Origin: Rhizophlyctis rosea
Taxonomy: Eukaryota; Chytridiomycota; Chytridiomycetes; Rhizophlyctidales; Rhizophlyctidaceae
Direction: 5' to 3'
Assembly (NCBI GenBank): GCA_027596075.1
Contig: JADGJC010000113.1
Span: 51,993 to 115,992, forward strand
Length of the DNA stretch: 64,000 nt
Both the position numbers and the translations under genes were made by a program. The notes beneath the pieces were generated by a model that saw only the letters and a program-made list of their open reading frames with translations, was not told the origin of the DNA and searched no databases. Below, piece after piece: positions 23,182 through 35,310 of this stretch; the stretch's first letter is position 1, and every line of letters starts with the position of its first letter.

Positions 23182-24686
23182 TCATCGGCGACAACGTCTG
23201 GTTTTGTTGTGTCGGAAACTGGAGAGGAAAGAGGATGAGGATGATGATTTTGAAAAGGTGGATGAGGTATGTATGGTACTTACAGTGCATCCGAACGAGA
23301 AAAAGTAGTGTCACAGTTATCGCATCTGAACCTCGCACCAGCATCAAAGTGGGTGGCACGGTGGCGACGAAGGTCCTGGCGTCTTAGGAAGGTCTTCTTG
23401 CAGATGTCACAACCGTGAAGGCGATCGATGGGCGTAGGTTGGGGACGGGAAACTTGAGACTCATACAGCGCCAGCGCTGATGTTGAGACGATCGAGTCAG
23501 ACGAGTGATGGGTTTTGTGAGACTTGCGGTGAGATGCTAGTCCGCATTTCTTCTGGAAGAGTTTGCCGCAGCCTGGGACGGGACATTGGAATTTGCCGCT
23601 GCCGGGGGGGAGGGAGGGGTCGTCTTCGGGTTGGGGTGTTGCGGTTGAGACGATGACGGGGCCGTGGCCGGGGTCGACTGGGACAAAGACGAAGGAGGAT
23701 GGTTGGGATGGTTGTTGAGGATGGGGTTCATATGTTGGGGAGGGCGGGTCGGGCATGGAGGGGGAGGAAAGGGCTGGTGAAGGGGGTTGGTGGTAGGATT
23801 GAGGATTGGATAGACGTTGCAGCTGAGCCGGCAGCTGACGCTCTCGAGCAGGATGTGGGTTGGGAGAGGACCAGTTGTTCGATGAATAGGGTGGGGGGAA
23901 GTATGATTGACTTGATTCATTTGGACGGTTGATGGGGTGAGAAGTGTGCGAGTTGATGTCTAACGGTGGGGATGGTGGTGGTGATAGGGGTTCGTAGTGT
24001 GAATATTGGTCTGAATATTGTTCCGGGTATTGTTCGTATTGCTCTGAGTATTGGTCAGGGTATTGGTCGGGGTATTGATCAGGGTATTGCTCTTCGTATT
24101 GCTGTGGGTATTGGTCTGAGTATTGCTCCGAGTGACGTGCGGGGTATGAATGACGGCTGAATGTTTCTGGAGGGGGATGCGTGTAGTGCGGCTGATAGTT
24201 GTCATCCGATAATTCATAGCGATTGTCTTGCGGGTAACTGTGGTAATGGTTGGATTTATGATGCGCATCAGGGTAAGACTCTTCGTACTGCCATTCTGGA
24301 CGAGATTGAGGGTACTCGTACCCATCGCATCCGTCCGCATTCAAGGATTGGCGAAGAGGAACCGCTGGAACGGGCATTGGTGCCATTTGTGGAGTGAGGG
24401 GGCTGCCGGGCTCGTAAATCCCGCTGGAGTGTGGTGAACCGCAGACAGAAGGAGTGGATGTGGTGAGATAATCATCGTGATTCAGTGCTTCAAGCTTCGC
24501 GTCGAAGAAGCAGGATTCGAGCTTCGAAGGGTAGGCCCCGTGCTCATCCTCGTTGTCAGTAGCTGTTGTTGCGGATGGGGACAATGGAGCATCCATGGAG
24601 GAGTAGGAGTAGGAGTAGGGTATAGACAGCGGCTGTTCAAGGGAAATGGAATCGGTTTGGAAGTCGTAGGAAGACATTGCGAACAA
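23182..24686 (-). CDS. C2H2 zinc-finger transcription factor
   Basis: Two exons, 24686-23284 and 23218-23182, give 479 aa (a second ATG is at 24677). The N-terminal 350 residues are low-complexity, rich in Ser, Pro, Tyr and Gln, with a DQYPDQYPDQY tandem repeat around residue 200 that looks like an activation region. Three fingers follow near the C-terminus: CPVPGCGKLFQKKCGLASH with RKSH, CDICKKTFLRRQDLRRH with RATH, and CDNCDTTFSRSDALFRH with NKTRRC. The third finger is split by the intron; only the short 37-base last exon supplies its histidine and a terminal cysteine, making it C2HC. The arrangement fits fungal nuclear regulators; the target genes are unknown. Confidence 0.82.
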
Positions 24687-27600
24687 TTTGGCGCCTGCAC
24701 CGGATGTAGCAATTCTGATAATGAAGGTGAATGTGATTAAAAGAGCGTAGAGCTCATGACCTGGAGGGGGATGCGGACGCCTCCGGTCCTACCTATATAT
24801 CAGCGTTTCTTGCGAGGTAGGTTAGGTTCGCAGCCACGAAAGAAAACTGGTCCAAGGTTTGACAGCTGCCCACCCGCGGTCCGGGCCCACCAAGTGACAT
24901 CGGTCAGCCAGTTGTTTTGCGAGCAAGCGGTCCCCACAACACCCTGCAACGCGTACAGTGAAACCGTATGTTGTTGGACGTCCACCCTGCAGCATAGGCG
25001 GTTGGGCGAGTCTAGTGGGACACAAAGAGTTTGCGCGTTGCGCATAGTCAATCATGCGAAAATTCTATCGCCACATCACAAGAACTCGGACTAGGGAAAT
25101 GTCAGGGATGCAAATAATGCAATGTTGAAGCGCGTTTCTATGACCAGTTGGCCCTGTGGAACCCAAAAAACGTGGAGAACAGACCCAAATACCGGAAAGA
25201 TGTGGCAGCTCGTCTTGCGCACAATGCGCTGGAGCTCAATTCGTGTCGGAGTGGGCTTCCATGACCATCTGCGGATTATGCAAGGTTGCGCCCATAGTGT
25301 CATGACTGAGCACAATCGAGGGATCTGCCGAGAATTGTCTGGGTATCGTGGCTTGCAAATAGTCGGTATGAGGATCATATGCCTAATTGAGTTCAGCTGT
25401 CAAAATTGGTTTGCCAACCTCTTACAACCACACCCAAAGGTCTCCAACTAGCTCCGACAACTCCAACCACGCGCTCTGATCTCGACCTGATTGCATTATG
25501 GCGATCTGGAGTGTCCCCGGTTAGTGCGGGGTTTTTGAAACTCTGTAAGTTTTCCAGGTCTCCCTCCCTGCCTCATGGCTATCGTCAGTGTTAGGCCTAT
25601 GCATTACGATAGCAATGCCGCCTGATCGTCGTCGACGGCCTGGACTTTCATTGCAAGTCCAACCTCCCCCATGTCGAAGCACCTCTTTCTCAAATTCTCA
25701 TTGGACATTCCTGAAATCCTATCCGCCCTTCCTCATAACGGCAGGTAATAATCTGCGTAAGGAAGTGAATCGCGGCTGCTGATTCAGCGGACATTACACA
25801 CTGCATCATGCATAGCACATGGCTGCCGAGAAGGGTAACAGTCCGCCTCTCCATATTTCCCCTAAATGCTGCTATCCTGAAATGGGACCGCTCGGTCATC
25901 ATTGACCATGCTATCCCTGACATCCACTCGTAACTGGATGTGCTATAGCACGGAGCTTCTTTTCGTTTTAGACGAAAACTGCCACAGCGTTTGCGGGAAA
26001 TTGCGGTGTAGAACGTAGCCAAAAATGCTAAGGGCCAACTTGTACTACTGTGCGACTGTTCACAAAGTCCAAATTTGTTGAAAGCCTCGAAAGCCCTGGA
26101 TGACCGCGACCTCCGGGAAGGGCTTGGCACTTGTTGGCAGGGAGTGGCGCTCGCGTGTGCGCATGAAGAGCCTCCGAAAGGATACACCTGCTATAAAAGT
26201 AAATATGAGATTTTCAGCATGATGGTTGATCGTCATTATGAGGCTTCCTGGTGCTACGTAGATTTGCCAGATGGAGACTTGAACATCTTCGAGACAAATG
26301 CAACTCCCCAGCTGAAAAAAGAGGTTATGATGTAAACGTGTCGCTTCGAATTCACTTCTCATGGGAACATCAGGTCACCAAGAGCAAAACACCATAGCAC
26401 GTATGTAGCGCATGGTACCGGTCCTATCTGCAAGCCAAGAAATCACAACGACATCGACACCTCTATAGGGCCACGCCACGAATAAGCACGGGAAGACAGT
26501 GAGAGTTGAGATTGCTCATGAATCCTTCCCACAAAATGAGACTGTCCGAGTCCTCTGTCCCCACACACATGACTGGCAATTCGAATAATCCCGTAATACG
26601 CGCTGGCTACTCATGTTGATGAATAACATCCATGCACCAATACGGACGAGCTACGGTGATAATTGCTCAAATTCAATGTGGATGCCCTATCAGACAGATC
26701 TTGCCCCCCAGTCTGGAGGAGAATATCGACTGCGTGTTGGTTGGCTCATCACAAAAATGACAGCTCGGTTTGGCCCATTCACATGGGAAATTACGTGTTT
26801 ACATCCCCCTTCCATTTTTGATTTACTACCACACCAATCTCATTCTCACGTACCGCACAGGTCATTCGTGGAGATTCAGGAAATCGTCTCTACATAACAC
26901 CCCAGACAGGCACAAGAGTGGTTTGAGACTCATCTATCAGTGATCTGATCATTGTATACAATCACTGATCAATGTTTTCCAAGCTTAAATACATCGATAG
27001 TTTCTCCGCACACCTATCGTAACTTTATGTTACAGAAAATGGTTGGTGGGATGCAGTTACCCTCTCGAGGACGCGGCTTAGGCACAGGGCTAGTTATCCA
27101 GATCCTCTGGATCTGCCTCCTTCACCTTACATTGTTATATGGCCATCTCTCTGGAACAACTCCTCGTCTGGCGTTTGAGGCACATCATTATCTTTGAAGG
27201 CGCAACCTTGTGTACCTCCTGCGGTCAAAAGCGTAGCACTCTCCAGACTGCATTAGGGAAGTAAAATCATAAAATGATTCGAGCAATGACGGGCTTTGCA
27301 AGATTAATACAACATGCTGCGGAATTACCAATATCAATCAAAAAGCGAAGGACTTAGTCTCGCCCTTGATTTGACGACTCCATTCTTGAGGGAAAATTGC
27401 ATGTGAGAGGTCAGTGTGGTGTTCTGACGGATTGGCGAGCAGTTCAGGCGAGAGGTTCACCGATAACATGAATACAACGCAATTCAGATATCTATCTCTT
27501 AAGGATTTGTCAAGGTCGCCCGAGCCTCCTTTCCCTTTCAATGCATCATCCTCAATCCCTTCCACTTCCGTCACGTTCTGATGAGCAAACTTCAGCTTGC

Positions 27601-27948
27601 TGCGTTTCTTATCTCGGGGCATGTCCGGTGGGTCTAAACTTGGCTTTCCCCGACCCCTTAGAAGTTGGGATGACAAATCGGACCGGGTGCGCGGCGCGCC
27701 ACATCCTCTTTACGAAGCAAATCAAACCATTCATCGCGCAATCCTTCACTATACTTCCTCCCACATTCAAGCGAATTCCTATCCTTCCAATGTAGACGGC
27801 GCCTTTGCATAAAGGCCACAGGCCGTACGCACTCCCTCATCCATTCCAACAACAATCATCAACGCAACCAGTCAATTCGTACAATTGCGCGTGGACAAAT
27901 CCCAACTCAATCTACCGCATCTCGAAAGCTTCCCCTCAATCACTAGCA
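24687..27948. other. Long gene-poor stretch
   Basis: 3.2 kb without a gene I can support. The best candidate is a short frame at 26075-26335 (plus strand, 86 aa, containing EIFSMMVDRHYEASWCYVDL), but the opposite strand is open over the same bases and no homology is recognised. Base composition is ordinary and no long repeats were seen. Confidence 0.4.
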
Positions 27949-29169
27949 ATGACTCAACAAATCAAAGCCCTCGTCGCCAAGAAGCCGGTCCTCTGGCGGA
28001 TGTCCTCTCCGTCCAACTGATCCCCAAGCCTACTCCCGGGCCAGGGCAAGTGTTGATTCGAGTGCATTCCGCCGCCGTCAAGTATGTTTTTTTGAGTTTG
28101 ATGGAATATGGCTACATTAGCTTGTGCATGGTCATGGGTATCAATATAAGTCTTTTGGTGACTTTCATAGTCCGGCTGATTACAAGCACGCCCGAGACGG
28201 TCTTTTTGTCTCATCCTGGCCTTTCGTAATGGGATATGATGCTAGCGGAGTGGTCGTGATAGTCGGGGAGGATGTAAGAGACTTTGCCGTGGGAGATGAA
28301 GTATGGGGTATGGGTACTGCCATGTTTGCCGAGTATGCTGTGGTGAAAGCCATTCGGCTCTACAAGGTGCGCGCGTTCATCCTCGGTATTGTATGAGGTG
28401 CTTGAACAATTTCGAGGCTGACTTGGGATGATTGCAGAAATCAAAAGTGCTTACTTTCGAGCAAGCTGCAACGCTTGGGGCTGGTCTCAACACTGCCGTG
28501 ACTACTTTGTTTACGGAGCGGGGACTTGGGTTGAGTAGGAAGGCTCAAAACGGGGAATGGGTCCTTGTGAGCGGGGGAGCATCTTCCGTGGGGCAATATG
28601 TTGTGCAATTGGCTGCTCGTGCGGGATACCAAGTGATTGCTACGGCATCAAAAAAGAATGAGGAGGTATGTGCATTAGTCGAGTTGAGATGGCTATAAAC
28701 AATGGCACCAGAGACCAACATGATCACTGCCGTACAGTTCGTGAAATCCCTCGGAGCAGCTCAAGTCGTCGACTACAGCCTCCCCGCATCTCAGCAAACT
28801 GCCTCCATCCAGCAACTCACCAACAACACTCTCCGATACGCCATTGACGTTGTCAGCCAAGCAACTTCAGAACTTGCCGCCAAAGCCGTCAACCCCACCC
28901 TCAAGCCGACGGTGATTGGTATTGCTCACTTTCGTCCTTTGGAAATCCCTGCCGGCGTAGAGTACCGCGCCGTCTCGTGCGGTGAACCTGTGGTTATACA
29001 ACCCACTAGAGATTACATTGTTGCGGAGGTGCTTTCTGCTTTGGAGAGTGGGGAAATCAAGCCAAACAATGTGCAGTCGTTGGATGGAGGGTTGGAGGGG
29101 TTGAAGGAGGGGGTGCAACTATCAGCTGCGGGTAAAGTTAGTGCGGCCAAGTTGGTGGCGAGTATCTAG
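27949..29169 (+). CDS. Medium-chain (quinone/enoyl reductase-like) oxidoreductase, first exon frameshifted
   Basis: Four exons, 27949-28081, 28171-28366, 28438-28665 and 28738-29169, would give about 329 aa. MDR-family features are clear: PTPGPGQVLIRVHSAAV, then NPADYKHARDG across the first intron, FVMGYDASGVVVIVGEDV, GDEVWGMG, and the Rossmann motif VSGGASSVGQYVVQLAA. Zinc-ligand motifs of alcohol dehydrogenases are absent, so a zinc-free NADPH-dependent quinone or enoyl reductase is likely. The start MTQQIKALVAKK and the downstream EAGPLADV lie in different frames, with one base missing near 27985. An alternative ATG at 27885 gives a continuous frame but replaces the family-like N-terminus with unrelated residues. 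It is either a real lesion or a sequencing error; the other three exons are intact. Confidence 0.75.
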
Positions 29170-29327
29170 ATAGTTTTATCTGATAGAGCTTGTCTTGTAT
29201 ATGTATATATGGAGATGTGAGAATAGCTGTACTAGTAGTAACTTTGTAGTTGATTAGGTTTTTATGAGAATCAGATTCGTACGTTTATCAATTGATGGTT
29301 CGGTCGGTCCATTTCCCAATAGCCTAA

Positions 29328-30264
29328 ATGATACCACGACCCCTCCAAACAACCCTCGATAACCCCACCGACTCCACCACCGCCCTCGCCGCCCAACTCC
29401 TATCCCTCCGCACAGAACTCCGTGAAAAAGACGAAGCACTCATCCACACCAGATCCCAACTGGCCAAATCCAGACCCGCAACCAGGATCTTATATTAGAA
29501 CTCGCAAAGACTCAATCTGAGAAAACAAAGGTCGACCAAGAGCTTGCACGGATGAAGGAGGAGATGGAGGCTGAGGTCGCACGTCGTATGTTGGCGGAAA
29601 TGGAAACTTTGAAGAAGGAGGTCAAGGAGAAAAGTGACGAAATCACCTCCAAGCAATCCATCATCAGCCAGCGTGATACCGAATTGGTGAACGTCAGAGG
29701 AGATCTTCGCAGAGCGAGGAGGAAAGTGCGGAAAGCAGAAGCAGTTCTAACAGTGAGATATCGCCTTGGTGAGTTTTGTGTATCTCCTTCACATACAATT
29801 TTCTCCACAAAACTAAACTTAATCAACAGAGAGGGTCCCCACAAAGGAGAAGTGCATGGGCTCGTCTTACCGCGAGTGTCTACAAGAGCTCACGCGTAAG
29901 AAGAAGTTTGAAAATAAGCTGTGGGACCATTGCAAGCAGTACGTCGATGACAAGTACCCCGGGCTACCCTCTACCGAGCGTCACTCGCGATGCAAACGCC
30001 TATGGAACGATGGACTCGATAACAGCCCAGGAGTATACGACACAATTTCCGATGTGTACCACTACTTTACCTCCCCACCACAAATCTATGACATCGCCGT
30101 TGGCGTCGCCAACGACATCTACTGTAAAACAGTCTTCGAATGGGAAAACAGCGGACCCCACGACGAAACCTGGGAGTGTAAGTCAGATATTTCCGTTCCT
30201 CCTTCCCCTTTACTGTTGCTAACATGCACTATTTGCAGTGGGACTGCTTTCACACGCATTGTAA
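29328..30264 (+). pseudogene. Coiled-coil family, copy 1 (frameshift in exon 1)
   Basis: Exons about 29328-29768, 29830-30177 and 30239-30264. Exon 1 starts MIPRPLQTTLDN and encodes a long coiled coil (LSLRTELREKDEALIHTR ... ELARMKEEMEAEVARRM ... EVKEKSDEITSKQSIISQRD), but the frame shifts near 29470. Exon 2 encodes the conserved C-terminal domain: ERVPTKEKC, KKKFENKLWDHCKQYVDDKY, YDTISDVYHYF and ANDIYCKTVFEW. Exon 3 is a seven-to-eight-residue tail, GLLSHAL and stop. It shares intron positions and phases with copies at 35740 and 46256, but lacks their proline-rich N-terminus. The family is unrecognised; a coiled-coil oligomer with a small C-terminal domain is all that can be said. Confidence 0.65.
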
Positions 30265-30890
30265 GACAACCGGTCCTAAGTGCACCCAACAAAATACTTT
30301 CAATGTAAACCCAAGTCTTCACGCCATCATCATATTCCACCTTCACTAATCTCTATCTCTATGGTTTCAAAAAGGAATCAACCCCCTAACCAAAAACCAC
30401 TTACCGTAACTCCCCTTCACAAACAAAGAAAGATATACCTGTTTGATCCTCAGCGAGAAGGACATTGATAATGTTCTGTTGGATGTAATAATATGAAAGG
30501 AATAACCGTCTTATCTTTTGGAATACATTCAGAGTAGGAGAGATTTGCAACGTCCTAGAATAACCGGACCGCTCATCTGGCAGGCCAGCGGGATCCTATT
30601 ATTCACTTGACAGTCACAATCCAATCTGATCAGTTGGCCGTGAAAGTAATAAACTAACACCTATCCAAATGCGCGAATCAAAACGATTGCGTCTGACAAC
30701 AACCGCAACCACAATTTGTGAAAAACACATATTTACAGCGATGAAAGGGGCGTCGAGGACTTCTTTTCTTTATACATTCCTTGTCCGTGGGGGTGCTGCT
30801 TGTCATGTTGTCACTCCCCCCCATGCCGCGTGGGCACACCATCGCACCGACCGTCCCGGATGGACCAGATCATCTCTTTTGATGATACAC
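30265..30890 (+). repeat. Shared 3' flank of coiled-coil family, copy 1
   Basis: Downstream of copy 1, the block at about 30845-30890 (CCCGGATGGACCAGATCATC and neighbours) recurs after copy 2 (37157-37199) and copy 3 (48137-48186), roughly 430-620 bases beyond each stop codon. Confidence 0.5.
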
Positions 30891-30987
30891 GCGGTGCCTG
30901 ATGCAGCACAAAATGCCTCAAACGCTTGCATAGGACCCGCGCGGTTGACCGACACATCCACAAATTTCATTCATTTCGAACTTTAGC

Positions 30988-31156
30988 CTACAGTCTTGGT
31001 GTCGAATTTGGAGCAAACTCCTTCAAATTTGGAGCAGGCATCACTGTGCCGGCAAGTTGCATGGCTCTGTCAAAAAGTGGCATCACTGTACCTTTGCTCC
31101 AAATTATGTTGTAACATGACTGTGCCCTTCCTCCAAATTCGACACCAAGACTAGAG
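30988..31156. mobile_element. 169-bp non-autonomous TIR element (hAT-like MITE)
   Basis: The ends are inverted repeats: AGTCTTGGTGTCGAATTTGG at the left (from 30992) and its complement before 31153, with near-matching outer bases CTAC and AGAG. The 8-base sequence ACTTTAGC flanks it on both sides (30980-30987 and 31157-31164), a target-site duplication of the length typical of hAT transposons. Inside there are further direct and inverted copies of TTTGGAGCA and a repeated CATCACTGTGCC/CATCACTGTACC. It contains no coding capacity. Confidence 0.8.
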
Positions 31157-31164
31157 ACTTTAGC

Positions 31165-32009
31165 CCCCGGTTTCTGTATTTTCTGACCTGAAAAGAATTT
31201 GATGACCACCGTTACTACGTACATACCTAAGCTTACCTACGCGTTTGCATCATCACGCGCGTGCCCAAATTAAACTCTTTGAAATCCACTCTTTTGGGGG
31301 CAGTTCAAAATGAAATTTTTTTACTCTTTTTCCCCCGTGATAATGCTCTGTTCCTACCGCCTTCTTCTGAATGATTTTCCAGCGCAACTTCGTTGGATTC
31401 ACTGCCATATTTGCAGACATGGAGACAGAATTCAGCAAGGGGCCGGGATGATGAAAAGTTCTGTTGCGGAGAGATAATTGCGACTGTGTCATTATGGGGA
31501 CATGCATTGAAAAATGTGATCTGAAGATTGGCAGCAACCAAAAGCTGCCTGGTGTCGGCACTGATATTAACGGCGACACCATTGGATATGTTATAGAACC
31601 CACTTGGCCGAAAATTTTTTGGAGACCAGCGAGCATGGTTCTGGCGTCGGCGACCCTGCATAGTTGAAACTTGGGACATGCAGGCCTGTTTGTCAAAAGT
31701 GCATCATTGAAATTGAGCAATTTGAGCGCCGACCATACTTGCAATGGTGGGTCTCAGTTTTGAGTGTTTTCGGTCACGCATGGAACTGAGATTTTTCGCC
31801 CAGAATGAAGGGCCTCATTGCAAAAATTGCGGACGGTCGTATATGGCCAACGAACAAATGCATCACAAAAGCACGCACTAGTAAGCACATGTGCAAGGAG
31901 GACGCTTATTGCAAGCGTCATACAGGCGCTTGGAATAAGCTCGATCAAACGATTAAATCATAAGCGCTGTCCAAGCCCTTGCACTAGGCGGAAAGGTTCT
32001 GAAAAAAAC
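31165..32009. other. Gene-free repeat-region DNA
   Basis: No gene is seen. Open frames are short and occur on both strands. Confidence 0.35.
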
Positions 32010-32097
32010 GGCTACGCATGAGCGGGTATCGAACCAGCAGCCACCATCGTCACACAGTCACGAAGTCTGCGTAATTACCAACTGTGCCATTGTGGCT
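32010..32097 (-). other. tRNA-derived Pol III unit (tRNA pseudogene or SINE head)
   Basis: Read on the minus strand, a perfect A box TGGCACAGTTGG (32089-32078) and B box GGTTCGATACC (32035-32025) lie at tRNA-like spacing, and a T7 run (Pol III terminator) follows near 32003-32009. An anticodon-like stem-loop with UCG can be drawn, but the 7-base acceptor strands do not pair and the variable region is long. It is therefore not a functional tRNA as read; a tRNA pseudogene or SINE head fits. Confidence 0.55.
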
Positions 32098-33550
32098 TTT
32101 GAAAATGAATGCAACGCACCATTGAGATCCATTGGAAGATCACTGTGCCACCAATCCCGAAGGTGGAAGCCCACAAAGTCCCCCATCAAAGTGTCCATCG
32201 GTCACAATCTTCCCCATGTGCTTCATTTGCAATCCATGTAAGCGCAAAGCCACCACTTCATTTGCATTGCGCCCTCCAGGCGCATTTGACAACTGATCCA
32301 ACTGCGCTACATTTTCCCGGCGTCAAAACATCATCTAATCAAAGTGTCTTCACAATGCATCCAGCGCTTGCCGCAAGCAAATCACTTGTTTGTGGTGGCT
32401 GATGAACACTTTCTCGAGGAATTGCAAGTCCGGCAATGCATCGAAGCGCTGTATGAGCGATTGTGCAGGATAAGCGCTTATCCGACGGTGTCTTGTTTTT
32501 GGGATGTGACAGTGGTTCACTTCAGACAATGAATAGGACGTTCCAGAAGCATCAACGCAGCAACATGATACCTTGAAGAGCATCAGTATCTCGCTCAAAT
32601 ACATTGGCAGAATTCCCCCGGATTGGACCAAAATGCTGCATGCGTGCTTAGCAAGTTTGAACCATGACTTTGAGTATTTTGTGCTCGCACGAATTGTCAT
32701 TGTCTCGTCACGGAAGGTGTGGCGAGATCTTGCCCAGCATGGATGGAAAATGCAACCTTATCCTGGTATGTAGATTTATTCAACCATACCTGAGACCGCC
32801 AAACAAGTTGAGTAACTCGCCTGGCGGACCATTACGAACTTTACGAGCAAAACATTCATGTTGGACCCTGATTGCCTCTGATCAAGTTAGGTCATTCATG
32901 AAGGACCAACCGCTCTGTAGATTCACTGGCCAGGCCATAAACTGGGTTCAACTCCCGGGTGAATCATACTTACTAACTTACAACAGCGTCTGGCAAAGGT
33001 GAGAAAATTTGCTCGAGTTGACCTTCTTTCTTCAGCTGCTCGTGTTCTTACACAGTTGCAATCCAGGTCGAGCGGGAATGTTGAAAGACACGTACCACCG
33101 ACGTACCTCGAGTCTCATACGTCCATGTTACTCCCAAGACACAAACGCTACCCGCCACCGCGCACCTCACCGCCGACCGCAACCCCCAAATACCCGCTCC
33201 ACCACCCCCCACATTGCACTTCCGCGCACCTATAGCCCCTGGACAACGAGAATTGTTTTCCACAATTGGCGGCAGCGTATCACCAACATCAACACCCTGA
33301 GAACGACAATGCTGGCATCTCAGCCATTCGAACTTCTCTTTTCTGTCCGGTTAGTAAAGTCTCCAAATAATATCTACATCCACTTTCATATCTCACACAC
33401 TTCACGTCAGGTCAAGGATCATCAAGGCGTCTACCATCGCGCCACATAGCACACCCCAATGTATATTCTTCCCTTGTATACGTAGTATCCCCCTCCCCAA
33501 GAGCCCGTTTTGTAGCTAACTTTTCAGCATCTGGATCCGGGGAGAAACGC
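32098..33550. other. Gene-free repeat-region DNA
   Basis: No gene is supported. A perfect 16-base palindrome, GGATAAGCGCTTATCC, lies at about 32468-32484. Confidence 0.35.
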
Positions 33551-33554
33551 CGCA

Positions 33555-34065
33555 CGCGCGCCGCGACGTGCCAACGGCTTCTTGCCTGGCCCCGCTCGTC
33601 TGTCTGGCTCATGCCGGGGACGATGCTACAAGGCATCGGACGGAATCACAGGGAGTCGCGAACAGCGCCCCGTGATGTGCCAACGGCTTTTTGCTTAGCC
33701 ACCCTGGACTATCTGACCTCACGGCAGGGTCCATGCTACAAGGTTGGAGGTTGTGGAATGTGGATGTTGGGTGAGTATTGGCTGTAAGAATGGCTGTAAG
33801 TGTCTTCGTTTTTTTGCTTTTTCTGTCTTTTTTCCTGTTTTACTTTTTTTGCTTTTTTGCTTTTTTGCTTTTTTGCTCGTTCGCATTTTTTGTGTTTTGT
33901 TCTTGTGCTTTTTGTTTTTTGCTTTTTTGCTTTCCTGCTTTTCGCTTTGTTCTCCTTTTCTGCTTTTTTGCTCTCATTTCGGTTTGCACTTGCTTGTATT
34001 GCATCATGTATGTATCGCTTCTCTCTGTCAACTGCATCATGTACATAACTTAGCAGACCAGTCCC
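33555..34065 (+). repeat. Dispersed 'CTTTTTGCCTG' repeat, copy A
   Basis: Two CCAACGGCTT(T/C)TTGC cores about 110 bases apart, each followed by a GATGCTACAAGG or CATGCTACAAGG block. Next come GTGAGTATTGGCTGTAAG motifs and then a T-rich stretch built on TTTTTTGCTTTTTTGC, ending near a CATCATGTACATA block. The same order of parts occurs in copies at 41990, 42421 and 44160. Confidence 0.55.
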
Positions 34066-35310
34066 TTGCCCCATCCTGTACATATGGATTCTTCTCCTTT
34101 TTGAATCTTGTATCCATTACAATAGTGACTGTGGTAGACAAGCCGGACGCCTATGCTCATTTTGTAATATGTTGATGGACTGAGTCTGAAAGGATTGACT
34201 GAGGGTCAGGAAAAGTCTTCACAATGGGCCAGCTTTCGCCCGTATTCCTTCACCGTTTCGGGATTCATTTACGATTCTGAAGCATCCCCACATTACACAT
34301 CCAAGTTCTCGACAATGATTGATTTCACCATTCGCACTTAATTCCAAGCGGCCCTTTCCCGTTCATCGTGAAGTCCTAATATATGGATGCGACGCTAGTG
34401 AAGAGATTCCGACATCGTATGTCCATATGTAGACGGACCAAATCGCGTGGAAATGGGCAAATTGGGCGGATGTTGGTGAAATATCATATATGTCTGATGT
34501 TGATGATTACGCATGCGCGCTGAGTGGCGTTTTGCATCTGGGTTTGTTTACATGTCAGCTTGAAATGTACATGGTTCATCAGCTATACCCGGTTTGACCT
34601 ACGACGAGGAAGAGAAGTTCGTCTGTTGGTTTTAGAATGAAGTAGGATGTATTATGTGGGAATAACAAGATAAACTGCGTGGGTTGAAGGTGGTCGCACC
34701 GCTGAAGGTTAGATGGAGGTTAGCGCTTCCGCCTCCATATCATAAGAGTACGAGAGTAAAACGTCTCGATGGAAAAGTTTCAAGGCGCGGACACCGACCA
34801 CTGAAAGCGTGTTCCACGTGGGCGAAAGCTCGGCGGGGTGGAGCAGGGCAAAGTCTGGGCGTAGTCACAGCATTGAGAGGGTTGCGAAGAAGCGGAGGGT
34901 ATAGGCCTACCCTTACTGGACTGCGGCGCTGGGTAAGCAAATAAACAAGGCAGGATACCTTCGTAAGAAAACCCCGTGGTTGCAAGAAGTTTAGCGCACA
35001 GGATACACACGATGGGGGAAGGCACACCGGCAATGAGGGGACTGTTGTTCAGTCAAACCCTGAAACGCGGTGTGAAGAGTCAGATGTGGGAATGATGCTG
35101 TGGCCTGCAAACTTCATCCATCGGTAACGATATCCTTTGGCTGGACCACCCATTCCACTCCGCACTTATCTTGTCCTATTCGTGTTCGTGAACACTTCCT
35201 TCTCTTCTACACAACCTTCACTGCCCGCGCTATTGCTTTCACATAACCATAACCACTGACATATTATCATACGTAATCTATCACGTACGTACCTGGGTGT
35301 TTACTATAAC
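34066..35310. other. Gene-free region with a possible structured segment
   Basis: No gene is supported. At 34711-34738 the bases GATGGAGG and CCTCCAT can form a stem around TTAGCGCTTCCG. The following 250 bases are G-rich and open on both strands, but I cannot assign an RNA class. Confidence 0.3.

Noticed and set aside
26060..26362. Possible small genes on both strands at 26.1-26.4 kb
   Set aside because: Overlapping frames of similar length on opposite strands, no splice signals, no recognised homology.
33736..34083. Lys-rich 115-aa minus-strand open frame
   Set aside because: Product of the T-rich GCTTTTTT run in dispersed repeat copy A read in reverse; compositional artefact.
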